From positions 62,001-126,000 of the forward strand of contig CAZMTA010000004.1 of assembly GCA_964569085.1 (NCBI GenBank): DNA of 64,000 nucleotides. The letters run 5' to 3'. The translations under genes and the position numbers were made by a program. This document shows, in pieces, positions 32,364 to 40,756 of the stretch. The DNA comes from JAJCZZ01 sp964569085 (GTDB taxonomy: Bacteria > Gemmatimonadota > Gemmatimonadetes > Longimicrobiales > Gaopeijiaceae). The notes below the pieces were generated by a model. That model was not told the DNA's origin. It was given only the letters and a program-made list of their open reading frames with translations, and did not search any database. Each line of letters begins with the position of its first letter. Within the stretch, counting starts at the first letter, position 1.

Positions 32364-32891
32364 ATGAGGACATGGCTACGGCGGGGAATCGGGCTCGTCG
32401 CCCTCTTGGTGGGTGCCGCGGCGGTCATGGCGGGGGTGGGCGCGCTCCTCCCGGCCGCGCACACGGCGTCGGTGTCCCGGGTCCTCCCGGCCCCGCCGGA
32501 CCGGGTGTGGGCCGCCGTGACGGACGTCGCCTCCTTCCCCTCGTGGCGCCCGGAGGTGGACGAGGTCCGGGTCCGGGCTCTCGAAGGGGGCGCGCCGGTC
32601 TCGTGGGTCGAGTCGGGTCGCCGGGGGAGGTTGCCGGTGCAGGTCGAGCGGGCGGAGCCCGACCGGCTCCTGGTCACCCGCATCGACGAGGGCCTGCCGT
32701 TCGGCGGCACCTGGACGTACCGCCTCCAGGAGGAGGGGGCGGGGACCCGCCTGACCCTGGTGGAGGACGGGGTGGTCCACGATCCGTTCTTCCGCTTCGT
32801 CTCCCGCTTCGTCCTGGGCCACCGGGGTACCATGGAGCGGTACCTCGACGTCCTCGCCGCCCACCTCGGCACCGGGGAGGCGGGACCGTGA
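32364..32891 (+). CDS. Membrane-anchored SRPBCC (START-like) protein
   Basis: The 175-residue product has one N-terminal membrane segment (IGLVALLVGAAAVMAGVGALL). A polyketide-cyclase/dehydrase-like SRPBCC domain follows ('SVSRVLPAPPDRVWAAVTDVASFPSWRPEVDEVRV ... GGTWTYRLQEEGAGTRLTLVEDGVV'). The fold forms a hydrophobic ligand pocket, and the anchor would place it on a membrane face. The gene follows marR and its stop overlaps the next gene's GTG by the GTGA arrangement, so translation is probably coupled. The ligand might relate to the MarR inducer, which is inference. Confidence 0.85.
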   Translation: MRTWLRRGIGLVALLVGAAAVMAGVGALLPAAHTASVSRVLPAPPDRVWAAVTDVASFPSWRPEVDEVRVRALEGGAPVSWVESGRRGRLPVQVERAEPDRLLVTRIDEGLPFGGTWTYRLQEEGAGTRLTLVEDGVVHDPFFRFVSRFVLGHRGTMERYLDVLAAHLGTGEAGP

Positions 32892-33310
32892 GCGCCGGAT
32901 ACTCGGGCACGCCGCTGGCCCGCAAGCTCGGCATCGGGGAGGCGCACGCCGTGGCGACGCTGGGCGCGCCGGACCCCTTCCCCCGGCTCGTGGCGCCCCT
33001 GCCCCGGGGCGCGCGCCTGGTGGTCGACCCCGTCGACGGCGGGCCCTATCCGGTGGTGGTGGTCTTCGTCCCCGACGCTTCGGTGCTGGAGGAGCGATTC
33101 GGACGGGGCCGGGCGCTCCTGGATCCCCGGGGCGGTCTCTGGATCGCGTGGCCGAAGCAGTCCTCGGCGCTGGCCACCGGGCTCCGCGGCGGGGACGTGC
33201 GGGAGCACGGGCTCTCCACGGGCCTGGTGGACAACAAGATCTGCGCGGTCGACGCCGACTGGTCGGCGCTCCGCTTCGTGGTGCGCCGCGCGGATCGACC
33301 GCCTGGATGA
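32888..33310 (+). CDS. DUF3052-like protein
   Basis: The 140-residue product starts at a GTG overlapping the previous stop (GTGA). It begins 'SAGYSGTPLARKLGI' and contains 'LDPRGGLWIAWPKQSS' and 'GLVDNKICAVDADWSALRFVVRR'. These are the conserved parts of the DUF3052 family, whose function is unknown. No signal peptide is present, so it is cytoplasmic. Co-transcription with the MarR and SRPBCC genes is very likely given the overlap. Confidence 0.85.
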   Translation: MSAGYSGTPLARKLGIGEAHAVATLGAPDPFPRLVAPLPRGARLVVDPVDGGPYPVVVVFVPDASVLEERFGRGRALLDPRGGLWIAWPKQSSALATGLRGGDVREHGLSTGLVDNKICAVDADWSALRFVVRRADRPPG

Positions 33311-33395
33311 GGTGCGCCGAGGGGCCGTTCCAACAATCACCACTCCGCCCGCATCGAACATCGTGAGCACGAACGACCCACGCGGCGCGGAGCAC

Positions 33396-33968
33396 ATGGG
33401 AGCCCTCCCTGAACGGATCGACGAGACGGTGAGCCCGGGCCGACCGGAGCCCCTGGCCGACCTGGTGACGCGGGCGCAGGCCGGGGACCCCCGGGCCTTC
33501 GAGGAGCTTTACCGGCGCACGGCGGACCGCGTGTACGCGCTCTGCCTGCGCATGGCCGGCGACCCCCGCCGGGCCGAGGAGCTGGTCCAGGACGCGTTCG
33601 TCCGGGCCTGGGAGAAGCTGGGCACCTTCCGCGGCGACGCACTCTTCACCACCTGGCTCCACCGGCTGACGGTGAACCTGGTGCTCCAGGAGCGGCGCAG
33701 CCGTGGACGGAGGCGGGAGCGGGAGCTCCCGGCGCCGGACCTGGAGGTCTACGGCCGAGCCGCCGTCCGGGCCATGCCCGGGACACGGGTGGACCTGGAG
33801 CGCATCATCGCCGGGCTCCCGGACAAGGCGCGGCGGGTTCTCGTGCTCCGGGACGTGCAGGGATACAAATACGCCGAGATCGCGGAGATGACCGGAGTGA
33901 CGCTGGGCACCGTGAAGGCCCAGATCCACCGGGCCCGCGGCCTCGTGAAGGAGGCGCTCGAAGCATGA
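33396..33968 (+). CDS. ECF-type RNA polymerase sigma factor (pair 1)
   Basis: The 190-residue product has sigma region 2 ('AFEELYRRTADRVYALCLRMAGDPRRAEELVQDAFVRAWEKLGTFRGDALFTTWLHRLTVNLVL'). Region 4 follows ('DLERIIAGLPDKARRVLVLRDVQGYKYAEIAEMTGVTLGTVKAQIHRARGLVKEAL'). It directs RNA polymerase to a stress or envelope regulon. The start at ATG 33396 has a close GGAG; an in-frame GTG at 33363 is possible. It overlaps the anti-sigma gene by ATGA, and a DUF4097 gene follows, so this is probably a three-gene autoregulated operon. Confidence 0.92.
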   Translation: MGALPERIDETVSPGRPEPLADLVTRAQAGDPRAFEELYRRTADRVYALCLRMAGDPRRAEELVQDAFVRAWEKLGTFRGDALFTTWLHRLTVNLVLQERRSRGRRRERELPAPDLEVYGRAAVRAMPGTRVDLERIIAGLPDKARRVLVLRDVQGYKYAEIAEMTGVTLGTVKAQIHRARGLVKEALEA

Positions 33969-34672
33969 CGCAGCATCCGGACATCGCCACGCTGAACGAC
34001 CTCGTGGACGGCGAGCTCGACGATGCCCGACGGGCGGAGGTCGAGGCCCATCTCGAAGCGTGCCTGGACTGTCGCCGCGAATGGACGGCGCTCGAGAAGG
34101 CCGTGAAGGAGCTGCGGGGCCTCCCCGCGGTGGCCCGGGTTCCCCCGGGTCTGTGGGAGAGCGTCCGGGCCCGCATGGGCGACGCCCCCGCCGCGCCCAC
34201 GCCGGTCCTCGACTTCCCGACCCGGACCTCGGGACGGACCTCCGGGGGGCGGGTGACGCTCTCGTGGGTCCAGCTCGCGGCGGCGGCGGCCGTGGTGGCC
34301 TTCCTCTCGGCTGGGACCGCCTGGATGGCGCTGCGGACCGGCGGGACCGGGCCCGGTCCGGAGATCCGTCCGGTGGCCACGACCCCGACGGTGGCGTCGG
34401 TCCGGGCGGCGGGTCTCGGGACCCGGGGCTACGAGGAAGCGGTGCGGGAGCTGGAGACGCTGGTGGACCGGGGCAGGGACGTCCTCACCCCGGAGACGGT
34501 GGCCACGCTCGAGGAGTCGCTGGCCACGGTGGACGCGGCGCTGGCCGACGTCCGGACGGCGCTGGCGGAGGACCCGGGGAGCGAGCTGCTCCGGCGGATG
34601 CTGGTGAGCCACCAGACGGCGCGCCTGCGGGTGCTCCGCCAGGCGGCCACCGTCATCGAGGCGCGGAGCTGA
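33965..34672 (+). CDS. Transmembrane anti-sigma factor with zf-HC2 domain (pair 1)
   Basis: The 235-residue product has an N-terminal zinc-binding anti-sigma domain ('LNDLVDGELDDARRAEVEAHLEACLDCRREWTALEKAV', with the H-x3-C-x2-C motif at about residues 29-36). One membrane helix follows at about 100-120 ('LAAAAAVVAFLSAGTAWMAL') with a mostly helical periplasmic tail ('ETLVDRGRDVLTPETVATLEESLATVDAALADVRTAL'). It should hold the preceding sigma factor inactive at the membrane. Its start overlaps the sigma stop by ATGA. A weak hairpin with TTT follows, before the DUF4097 gene. Confidence 0.9.
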   Translation: MTQHPDIATLNDLVDGELDDARRAEVEAHLEACLDCRREWTALEKAVKELRGLPAVARVPPGLWESVRARMGDAPAAPTPVLDFPTRTSGRTSGGRVTLSWVQLAAAAAVVAFLSAGTAWMALRTGGTGPGPEIRPVATTPTVASVRAAGLGTRGYEEAVRELETLVDRGRDVLTPETVATLEESLATVDAALADVRTALAEDPGSELLRRMLVSHQTARLRVLRQAATVIEARS

Positions 34673-34705
34673 CTCCCCCGGGCGGTACGAGACACGGAGA
34701 ACGGC

Positions 34706-34737
34706 GCGGGCGGCGCCCCACGGCGGCGCCCGCTTTC
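34706..34737 (+). terminator. Weak hairpin terminator or attenuator after the anti-sigma gene
   Basis: GCGGGCG (34706-34712) pairs with CGCCCGC (34727-34733), followed by TTT. It stands between the anti-sigma gene and the DUF4097 gene and may only attenuate. Confidence 0.4.
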
Positions 34738-34757
34738 CCCAGACGGCAGGAACGAGC

Positions 34758-35687
34758 ATGAACGCAGTCCTCATCGGCGCGCTCGTCGCGCTCACGGCGG
34801 TGCAGCAGACGGACACGGTGATCCCCCTGGAGGGGGCCACCCGGCTCGAGATCGAGGCGGCGGGAGGCAGCATCCGGGTCGCGACCTGGGACCGGAACGA
34901 GATCCGGATCCAGGCCGAGCATTCCTCCCGGACCTTCATCGACATCGACCGGTCCGCGACCACCGTCTCCGTGGAGGCCGACGCCCGACGGGGCCCGGCC
35001 AACCTGGTGGACTTCGTCCTCACGGTGCCGCCGACCCTGGAGCTCGAGCTGGACGGGATGTACACCGACATGGTGGTGGAAGGGGCCGACGGGGCCGTCT
35101 CCGCCGAGACGCTCCAGGGAGACGTCACCATCCGGGGCGGGCGGGGATCGGTGGAGGTGGGGGCCGTGTCCGGGCGGATCCTGGTCGAGGGCGCCCGGGG
35201 CGTGGTGGACGTGGAGACCGCCGCGGGGGACATCCGCGTCCGGGACAGCTCCGGGGAGATCTACGGGGAGTCCGCCGGAGGCGACATCGTCCTCGAGGAC
35301 ATGCGGGCCACCGCGGTGGACGTGGGGGCCGTGGGCGGGCGGGTCTACTACCGGGGCACCTTCGACCCCGAGGGCGCCTACTTCCTGGGCTCCCACGGAG
35401 GCTCGGTGACCGTGGTGGTCCCCGACGGGGTGGGGGCCACGTTCAACCTGGCCACCGTCCACGGCACCATCACCACGAACCTGGAGGGGGCGCCGCGGAG
35501 CTTCGAGCGGGGCAAGCGGCACCGGTTCGAGGTCGGGGGCGGCGGCGCGCTGGTCGAGGTGGAGACCTTCGGGGGCCGCATCGCCGTGCTGCGGGAGGGC
35601 TCGCCGGGCGCCCGGCCGCCGGCGGAGCGGGAGGCGCGGGCCGGACACGGCGCCCCGTCCCCCTCCCCGGAGTTCGATCCGCGCTGA
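34758..35687 (+). CDS. DUF4097-type beta-helical adhesin-like protein
   Basis: The 309-residue product starts with a short hydrophobic leader (VLIGALVALTAVQQT). It then has many short repeats of the DUF4097 type: 'LEIEAAGGSIRVATWDRNEIRIQAEH', 'VSAETLQGDVTIRGGRGSVEVGAVSGRILVEGARGVVDVETAAGDIRVRDSSGEI'. These form a right-handed beta-solenoid. DUF4097 proteins often sit beside sigma/anti-sigma genes, as here, which suggests envelope-stress linkage. The C-terminal 30 residues are Pro/Ala/Arg-rich. The signal peptide is short, so export is probable rather than certain. Confidence 0.85.
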   Translation: MNAVLIGALVALTAVQQTDTVIPLEGATRLEIEAAGGSIRVATWDRNEIRIQAEHSSRTFIDIDRSATTVSVEADARRGPANLVDFVLTVPPTLELELDGMYTDMVVEGADGAVSAETLQGDVTIRGGRGSVEVGAVSGRILVEGARGVVDVETAAGDIRVRDSSGEIYGESAGGDIVLEDMRATAVDVGAVGGRVYYRGTFDPEGAYFLGSHGGSVTVVVPDGVGATFNLATVHGTITTNLEGAPRSFERGKRHRFEVGGGGALVEVETFGGRIAVLREGSPGARPPAEREARAGHGAPSPSPEFDPR

Positions 35688-35808
35688 ATCCCCACGGCCG
35701 TCCCTCTCGTAGGGCGCCGTGAACCCGGGGCTGCAACCATACGGCGGCCCGCCCCGTCTATTCGACATGACCGCCCATAGCCGACGGACCCACCAGGGAG
35801 CGACCCCC

Positions 35809-36540
35809 ATGGCCGGAGACAACACCCTCATCCAGCTGGACGCGCTGAGCAAGGTCTTCTACACCGAGGAAGTGGAGACCCACGCGCTGTCCAACATCAA
35901 CCTCCAGATCCGGACCGGGGAGTTCGTGTCCATCGCCGGCCCCTCGGGCTGCGGGAAGACGACGCTCCTCTCCATCCTGGGCCTCCTGGACAGCCCCACC
36001 GGCGGGAAGTACCTGCTGGACCGGGAGCCGGTGGAGAACCTGAGCGCGGGGCAGCGGGCCAAGATCCGCAACCAGGCCATCGGGTTCATCTTCCAGGCGT
36101 TCAACCTGATCGGGGATCTGACGGTCTACGAGAACGTGGAGCTTCCGCTGACGTACCGGGGCATGCCGGGGAGCGAGCGGAAGGAGCGGGTGCAGGCGGC
36201 GCTGGAGCGGGTGGGGATGGCGCACCGGATGGGCCACTACCCGAGCCAGCTCTCGGGCGGTCAGCAGCAGCGGGTGGCGGTGGCGCGGGCCATCGTGGGC
36301 AAGCCGCTGATCCTGCTGGCCGACGAGCCCACCGGAAACCTGGATTCGAAGAACGGGAACGCGGTGATGGACCTCATGCGGGAGCTGCACGACGAGGGGG
36401 CCACGATCTGCATGGTGACCCACGACCCGCGCTACGCCCACGTGGCGGACCGCAGCGTCCACCTCTTCGACGGCCAGGTGGTGAGCGAGGACGAGGTGAA
36501 GAAGCGCGAGCTGGAGGAGGCGGGCTTCGACGTCGCCTGA
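35809..36540 (+). CDS. ABC transporter ATP-binding protein, LolD/MacB type
   Basis: The 243-residue product has Walker A 'GPSGCGKTT' (about residues 44-52), Q-loop 'FIFQAFNLIGDLTVYENVELPL', signature 'LSGGQQQRVAVARAI', Walker B 'LILLADEPTGNLD' and switch His in 'MVTHDPRYA'. This is the family of ATPases that drive FtsX/MacB-type permeases, and the ADOP permease at 29297-31714 could be its partner. No permease gene is adjacent. AGGGAG precedes the ATG. A very strong hairpin follows, so it is probably expressed on its own. Confidence 0.95.
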   Translation: MAGDNTLIQLDALSKVFYTEEVETHALSNINLQIRTGEFVSIAGPSGCGKTTLLSILGLLDSPTGGKYLLDREPVENLSAGQRAKIRNQAIGFIFQAFNLIGDLTVYENVELPLTYRGMPGSERKERVQAALERVGMAHRMGHYPSQLSGGQQQRVAVARAIVGKPLILLADEPTGNLDSKNGNAVMDLMRELHDEGATICMVTHDPRYAHVADRSVHLFDGQVVSEDEVKKRELEEAGFDVA

Positions 36541-36603
36541 GGCGGCGGCCCGAGGGTCCTGGCGGACCCGGTGTCCGGGGCGCGTCCGAGCGCGCTCCCG
36601 GGC

Positions 36604-36644
36604 CACGAACCCCCCGGCGGACGGGATCCGCCGGGGGGTTCGTG
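36604..36644. terminator. Perfect 18-bp hairpin terminator without U-tract
   Basis: CACGAACCCCCCGGCGGA (36604-36621) pairs perfectly with TCCGCCGGGGGGTTCGTG (36627-36644) over loop CGGGA. It follows the ABC ATPase gene and has the ACGAA foot. Confidence 0.75.
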
Positions 36645-36750
36645 CGTCCGGCCCCGGCGGACGCTCCGCCATGGTCGTCGGAGGCCGGGGCGGGTAGCTT
36701 GAGCGGCCCCTCCGCCCGTCGTCCGCCTTCCACCCCGCCGGAGCCCGTCC

Positions 36751-38331
36751 ATGCGGTGTCCGTCCCGCCTCGCCGCCCTCCTCGTCCTCGCCCTCCTCCC
36801 CTCCCCGGGGGCGGCCCAGGCCGTCCCGGGGCTGGATCTCCTCCTGACCCGCGCCGAGCGCACGGACTTCCTCGAGACGACGCGCTACGAGGAGGTCCTG
36901 GAGATGGTGGAGCGGGTGGCCGAGGCGGCTCCGGACATCCATCGCACCACCTTCGGCTACACCTGGGAGGGGCGGAGCCTGCCCCTGGTGGTCGTGGGGG
37001 CGCCCGACGCCTCGCCGGAGGCGGTCCGGGCCACAGGGAAGACCCGGGTCTACCTCCAGGGCAACATCCACGGCGGGGAGGTGGCCGGGAAGGAGGCCCT
37101 CCTCGTCCTCCTCCGGCGGCTGGCCTCCGGGGAGTACCGGAGCTGGGCGGACTCGCTCGTGCTGCTCGTGGCGCCCATCTACAACGCCGACGGGAACGAG
37201 CGGGTGGAGCTGGACAATCGCCCGCTCCAGCACGGCCCGGTGGGGGGCATGGGGCAGCGGCCCAACGCCCAGGGGCTGGACCTGAACCGCGACCACACCA
37301 AGCTGGACTCGCCGGAGGCCCGCTCCCTGGTCCGGATGCTGGACGCGTACGATCCCCACGTGGGCGTGGATCTCCACACCACCAACGGGACCCGCCACGC
37401 CTACCACCTGACCTACTCGCCGCCCCTCCATCCCAACACGCCGTCGGTCCTGGACGCCTTCCTCCGGGAGCGCTGGCTGCCCGAGGTCGCGCGTCGGGTC
37501 CGGGAGAAGCGGGGCTGGGCGTACCACGACTACGGGAACGCCTTCGACGGCCCCCGGGGGCCCGGCTGGTACACCTTCGACCACCGGCCTCGCTTCAGCA
37601 ACAACTACCTGGGGCTGCGGAACCGCTTCGGCATCCTCAGCGAGGCCTACTCGTACGCCACCTTCGAGGACCGGGTCCGGGCCTCCCTCTGGTTCGTGGA
37701 GGAGATCCTGGACTTCGCGGAGCAGCACGCCGGCGAGATCCGCCGCCTCACCGCCGAGGCCGACCGGCTCCCGGTGGTCGGGCGGGAGCTGGCCGTCACC
37801 GCCGAGTTCCGGGCCACCCCGGGCGAGCCGACGATCCTCATGGGGGCGGTGGACACCGTGCTCAACCCGTACAGCGGGCTGCCCATGCTGGAGCGGCGGG
37901 ACGTGACCGTCCCCACGCCCATGCGGGAGCTGGTGGCCTTCCAGGCCGACGAGACCGCGACGGCCCCGGCCTCGTACTACCTGCTGCCCGGGGCGGAGGA
38001 CGCCATCCGCCGCCTGGAGGCCCACGGCGTGGCGGTGGTGCGCTGGGCCGAGGCCCGGGAGCTCCCGGTGGACCGCTTCCAGGTGGATTCGGTCCAGGTG
38101 GCGGAGGAGCCCTTCCAGGGCCGGCGGGAGCGGACGGTGCGGGGAAGCTGGGTGGCCACCGTGGAGACGCTCCCGGCGGGGACGGCGTGGGTGTCGCTGG
38201 ACCAGCCCCTGGGCCGCCTCGCCTTCACGCTCCTGGAGCCGTCCTCCGACGACGGCTTCGTGGCGTGGGGGATCCTGGAGGCGAGCCGCGAGGGCGGGGT
38301 GGCGCTCCGGAGGGGGCCGGCGGGCCGCTGA
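36751..38331 (+). CDS. Secreted M14-family zinc carboxypeptidase
   Basis: The 526-residue product has a signal peptide (LAALLVLALLPSPGAAQ). The M14 zinc motif HxxE is in 'LQGNIHGGEVAGKEALL' (about residue 110), with the third ligand in 'HVGVDLHTTNGTRHAYHL' (about 205). 'LDLNRDHTKLDSPEAR' matches the substrate-carboxylate region. A candidate catalytic Glu lies in 'ILSEAYSYATFEDRV'. The C-terminal 200 residues form an extra domain of unknown role. It probably trims peptides in the periplasm, feeding the amino-acid-degrading enzymes encoded nearby. Confidence 0.9.
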   Translation: MRCPSRLAALLVLALLPSPGAAQAVPGLDLLLTRAERTDFLETTRYEEVLEMVERVAEAAPDIHRTTFGYTWEGRSLPLVVVGAPDASPEAVRATGKTRVYLQGNIHGGEVAGKEALLVLLRRLASGEYRSWADSLVLLVAPIYNADGNERVELDNRPLQHGPVGGMGQRPNAQGLDLNRDHTKLDSPEARSLVRMLDAYDPHVGVDLHTTNGTRHAYHLTYSPPLHPNTPSVLDAFLRERWLPEVARRVREKRGWAYHDYGNAFDGPRGPGWYTFDHRPRFSNNYLGLRNRFGILSEAYSYATFEDRVRASLWFVEEILDFAEQHAGEIRRLTAEADRLPVVGRELAVTAEFRATPGEPTILMGAVDTVLNPYSGLPMLERRDVTVPTPMRELVAFQADETATAPASYYLLPGAEDAIRRLEAHGVAVVRWAEARELPVDRFQVDSVQVAEEPFQGRRERTVRGSWVATVETLPAGTAWVSLDQPLGRLAFTLLEPSSDDGFVAWGILEASREGGVALRRGPAGR

Positions 38332-38391
38332 GGAGGGCCCGGGGGCCGGGGTCGACGCCCGCGGGAGGCGGCCGCCGACCCCGAGGAGGCC

Positions 38392-39528
38392 CTAGAGCTC
38401 CTCGAACCGGTGGAAGATGTGCACGTTGCGATCTTCCAGGTGCCCGATGACCGCCTCGTAGCACTCCTGGTCGGCGCCCACCGTCTCCGGCGCGGCCACG
38501 CCCGGCTCGGACCAGAGCCCCCGGGCCACGACCTTGACCAGCGCCGTGCACGTGTAGCCCGTGGTCCGGGCCATGGAGGAGGTCTCCGTGTCCGGGTCGT
38601 AGTAGTCCAGGAGGTTGTAGACGTGGCGCACCGGGGCGCCGTCGAGGCTGCCCGTGACCGTGAACCGGCACACCGTCAGGTCGGGCTCGCCCTCCTGGAA
38701 GGCCCACTGGTCGAAGAGGAGGGCCTCGGTCACGTCGATGGGGCGGGCCGCCCCGGAGGCCGCCTGGATCTCCCGCTCGGAGAAGAAGCCGGCCTCACGG
38801 AGGGTGCGCATCAGGTCGGCGTGCCCCGGGTAACGCATGGTCTTCTCGACCATGTTGGGCACGTCCTCCAGCGTCGTGAGGAGGGAGCGGAGGCCGTCGG
38901 TGTTGAACGCCTCCAGGGTGCCGAGACCGGGGAAGTCGACCAGCTCCACCTCGGACAGGGCGGGGAGCGTCACCCGCTCGCCGCCGCGCCGCAGGCGGGC
39001 CGGGCGCACGTACTCCTGGATGACGTCCCGGGGCGAGAAGGGAGCCTTGTACTCCCAGGGGCGGCTCCGCTCCACCGGGAGCCCGCCCACCAGCGCCTCG
39101 AAGGCGTCGGTGCGGTCGAGCTGCGCGTGGACGTGGCCCAGGATCAGGTTGCTGAGCCCGGGCGCCACGCCGCAGTCGACCAGGCAGGGCACGCCCGCCG
39201 CCTCCGCCCGCTCCTGGAGCCCGGAGGCGTCCTCGGGGAAGAAGGAGATGTCCACCACGGGCTTCCCCTGGTCCAGCACGTGGGCCACGGTCTGGAAGCC
39301 CATGAAGCCCGGGACGGCGCCCACGACCAGGTCGGCGTCGGCCACCACCTCGGCCACGTTGCTGGCCCGGGAGAGGTCCACGGGGATGCCCCGGGCACCG
39401 AAGGCCTCGAGGCGCTCCAGGGCGACGGGATCGACGTCCGCGATGGTCACGGAAAAATCTTCCACGGCGGCGAGGTCGCGCACGATGGCGCCGCCCACCC
39501 GACCGCCTCCAAGCACCACGATCTCCAG
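38392..39528 (-). CDS. Saccharopine-dehydrogenase-like oxidoreductase, probable CTG start
   Basis: The 378-residue product begins '(M)EIVVLGGGRVGGAIVRDLAA', a Rossmann NAD(P) motif. It continues with the saccharopine dehydrogenase/reductase pattern ('VDCGVAPGLSNLILGHV', 'FNTDGLRSLLTTL', 'TMRYPGHADLMRTLREAGFF', 'YTCTALVKVVARG'). No ATG, GTG or TTG stands at the expected N-terminus. A CTG at 39528 is preceded by GGAGGA with four bases between and gives the usual family length. A GTG at 39519 would remove part of the first strand. It may act in lysine or related amino-acid metabolism. It is divergent from the M28 peptidase gene. Confidence 0.85.
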   Translation of the reverse strand: MEIVVLGGGRVGGAIVRDLAAVEDFSVTIADVDPVALERLEAFGARGIPVDLSRASNVAEVVADADLVVGAVPGFMGFQTVAHVLDQGKPVVDISFFPEDASGLQERAEAAGVPCLVDCGVAPGLSNLILGHVHAQLDRTDAFEALVGGLPVERSRPWEYKAPFSPRDVIQEYVRPARLRRGGERVTLPALSEVELVDFPGLGTLEAFNTDGLRSLLTTLEDVPNMVEKTMRYPGHADLMRTLREAGFFSEREIQAASGAARPIDVTEALLFDQWAFQEGEPDLTVCRFTVTGSLDGAPVRHVYNLLDYYDPDTETSSMARTTGYTCTALVKVVARGLWSEPGVAAPETVGADQECYEAVIGHLEDRNVHIFHRFEEL

Positions 39529-39733
39529 GGGATCCTCCAGCTGAGGTTCGTCCGTCCGGCACCGGAATGAGTCGTGTTCCGGCCGGGCGTGCAAGACCCT
39601 CCCGGGGGCGCGCGCCGGGCGGACGCGCTCCGGGGGTGGCCCGGAGCCGGGGGCGTGGTGAGCTTTCGTGCGTCGACGGCCGTCCCGCCGGGGCGGCCCC
39701 AGCGCTTCCGTCCCCTTCCGGAGCCTCTCGTCC

Positions 39734-40756
39734 ATGCGCCGCGCACTCCCCCTCCTCGCCGCCGCCGTCGTGGCCACCACCGCCTGCCGCACCTCCGAGC
39801 CGGTGGAGACCGACGTCGGCCCCACGGTCCCCACGGCCGCCGCCATCACCGCCGACGACTACATCCACCGGGTGGGGGTCCTGGCCGACGACTCCATGCA
39901 GGGGCGGGCCACCCCGAGCCCCGGGCTCGAGGCCGCGGCGCGGTACGTGGCCGGAGAGCTGGAGCGCATGGGGCTCGAAGGCGGCGGGGACGAGGGCGGC
40001 TTCCTCCAGTGGTACGAGACCCCCAGCGGGGACGGCCCGGCGCCCAACGCCGTGGGGATCCTCCGGGGCCGCGACCCCGAGCTGGCCGACGAGTACGTCG
40101 TCCTCTCGGCCCACATGGACCACGTGGGGATCCGGACCCCGGACGAGAGCGGGGACTCGATCTGGAACGGGGCCGACGACAACGCGTCGGGCACGGCCGC
40201 CGTCCTCGAGGTGGCCGAGGCGCTGGCCGACATGGATCCCGCGCCCCGGCGCTCGGTGATCTTCCTCCTGGTCAGCGGGGAGGAGCGGGGGCTGTGGGGC
40301 TCCGCCCACTACGGCGCCAATCCCTCCGTCCCCATGGAGCGGATCGTGGCGAACGTCAACGCCGACATGGTGGGGCGGAACTGGACGGACACCATCGTGG
40401 CCATCGGCAAGGAGCACTCGGACCTGGGCGCCACCCTGGAGCGGGTCAACGCCGCCCATCCCGAGCTGGGGATGACGGCCATCGACGACCTCTGGCCCGA
40501 GGAGAACTTCTACCGCCGCTCGGACCACTTCAACTTCGCCCGGCGGGGGGTGCCGATCCTCTTCTTCTTCAACGGCACCCACGAGGACTACCACGGGCGC
40601 GACGACGAGGTGGAGAAGATCGACGCCGACAAGGCCTCGCGCATCGCGCGGCTCATCCGGCACCTCACCGAGGAGATCGCCGACGCCGACGAGCGGCCCC
40701 AGTGGGACCCGGAGAGCTACGACGCCATCGTCGAGACCGGCCCGGGCGAGGGCTGA
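39734..40756 (+). CDS. Secreted M28-family zinc aminopeptidase
   Basis: The 340-residue lipoprotein (LLAAAVVATTACRT, Cys about residue 18) has the complete M28 di-zinc set. These are His-x-Asp in 'VLSAHMDHVG', Asp in 'NGADDNASGTAAVLE', Glu-Glu in 'LVSGEERGLWGS', Asp in 'NADMVGRN' and the last His in 'NGTHEDYH'. It cleaves N-terminal residues from peptides in the periplasm or at the surface. The stop is followed immediately by the GTG start of a Glu/Leu-type dehydrogenase, so peptide cleavage and amino-acid deamination are transcriptionally linked. Confidence 0.93.
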   Translation: MRRALPLLAAAVVATTACRTSEPVETDVGPTVPTAAAITADDYIHRVGVLADDSMQGRATPSPGLEAAARYVAGELERMGLEGGGDEGGFLQWYETPSGDGPAPNAVGILRGRDPELADEYVVLSAHMDHVGIRTPDESGDSIWNGADDNASGTAAVLEVAEALADMDPAPRRSVIFLLVSGEERGLWGSAHYGANPSVPMERIVANVNADMVGRNWTDTIVAIGKEHSDLGATLERVNAAHPELGMTAIDDLWPEENFYRRSDHFNFARRGVPILFFFNGTHEDYHGRDDEVEKIDADKASRIARLIRHLTEEIADADERPQWDPESYDAIVETGPGEG

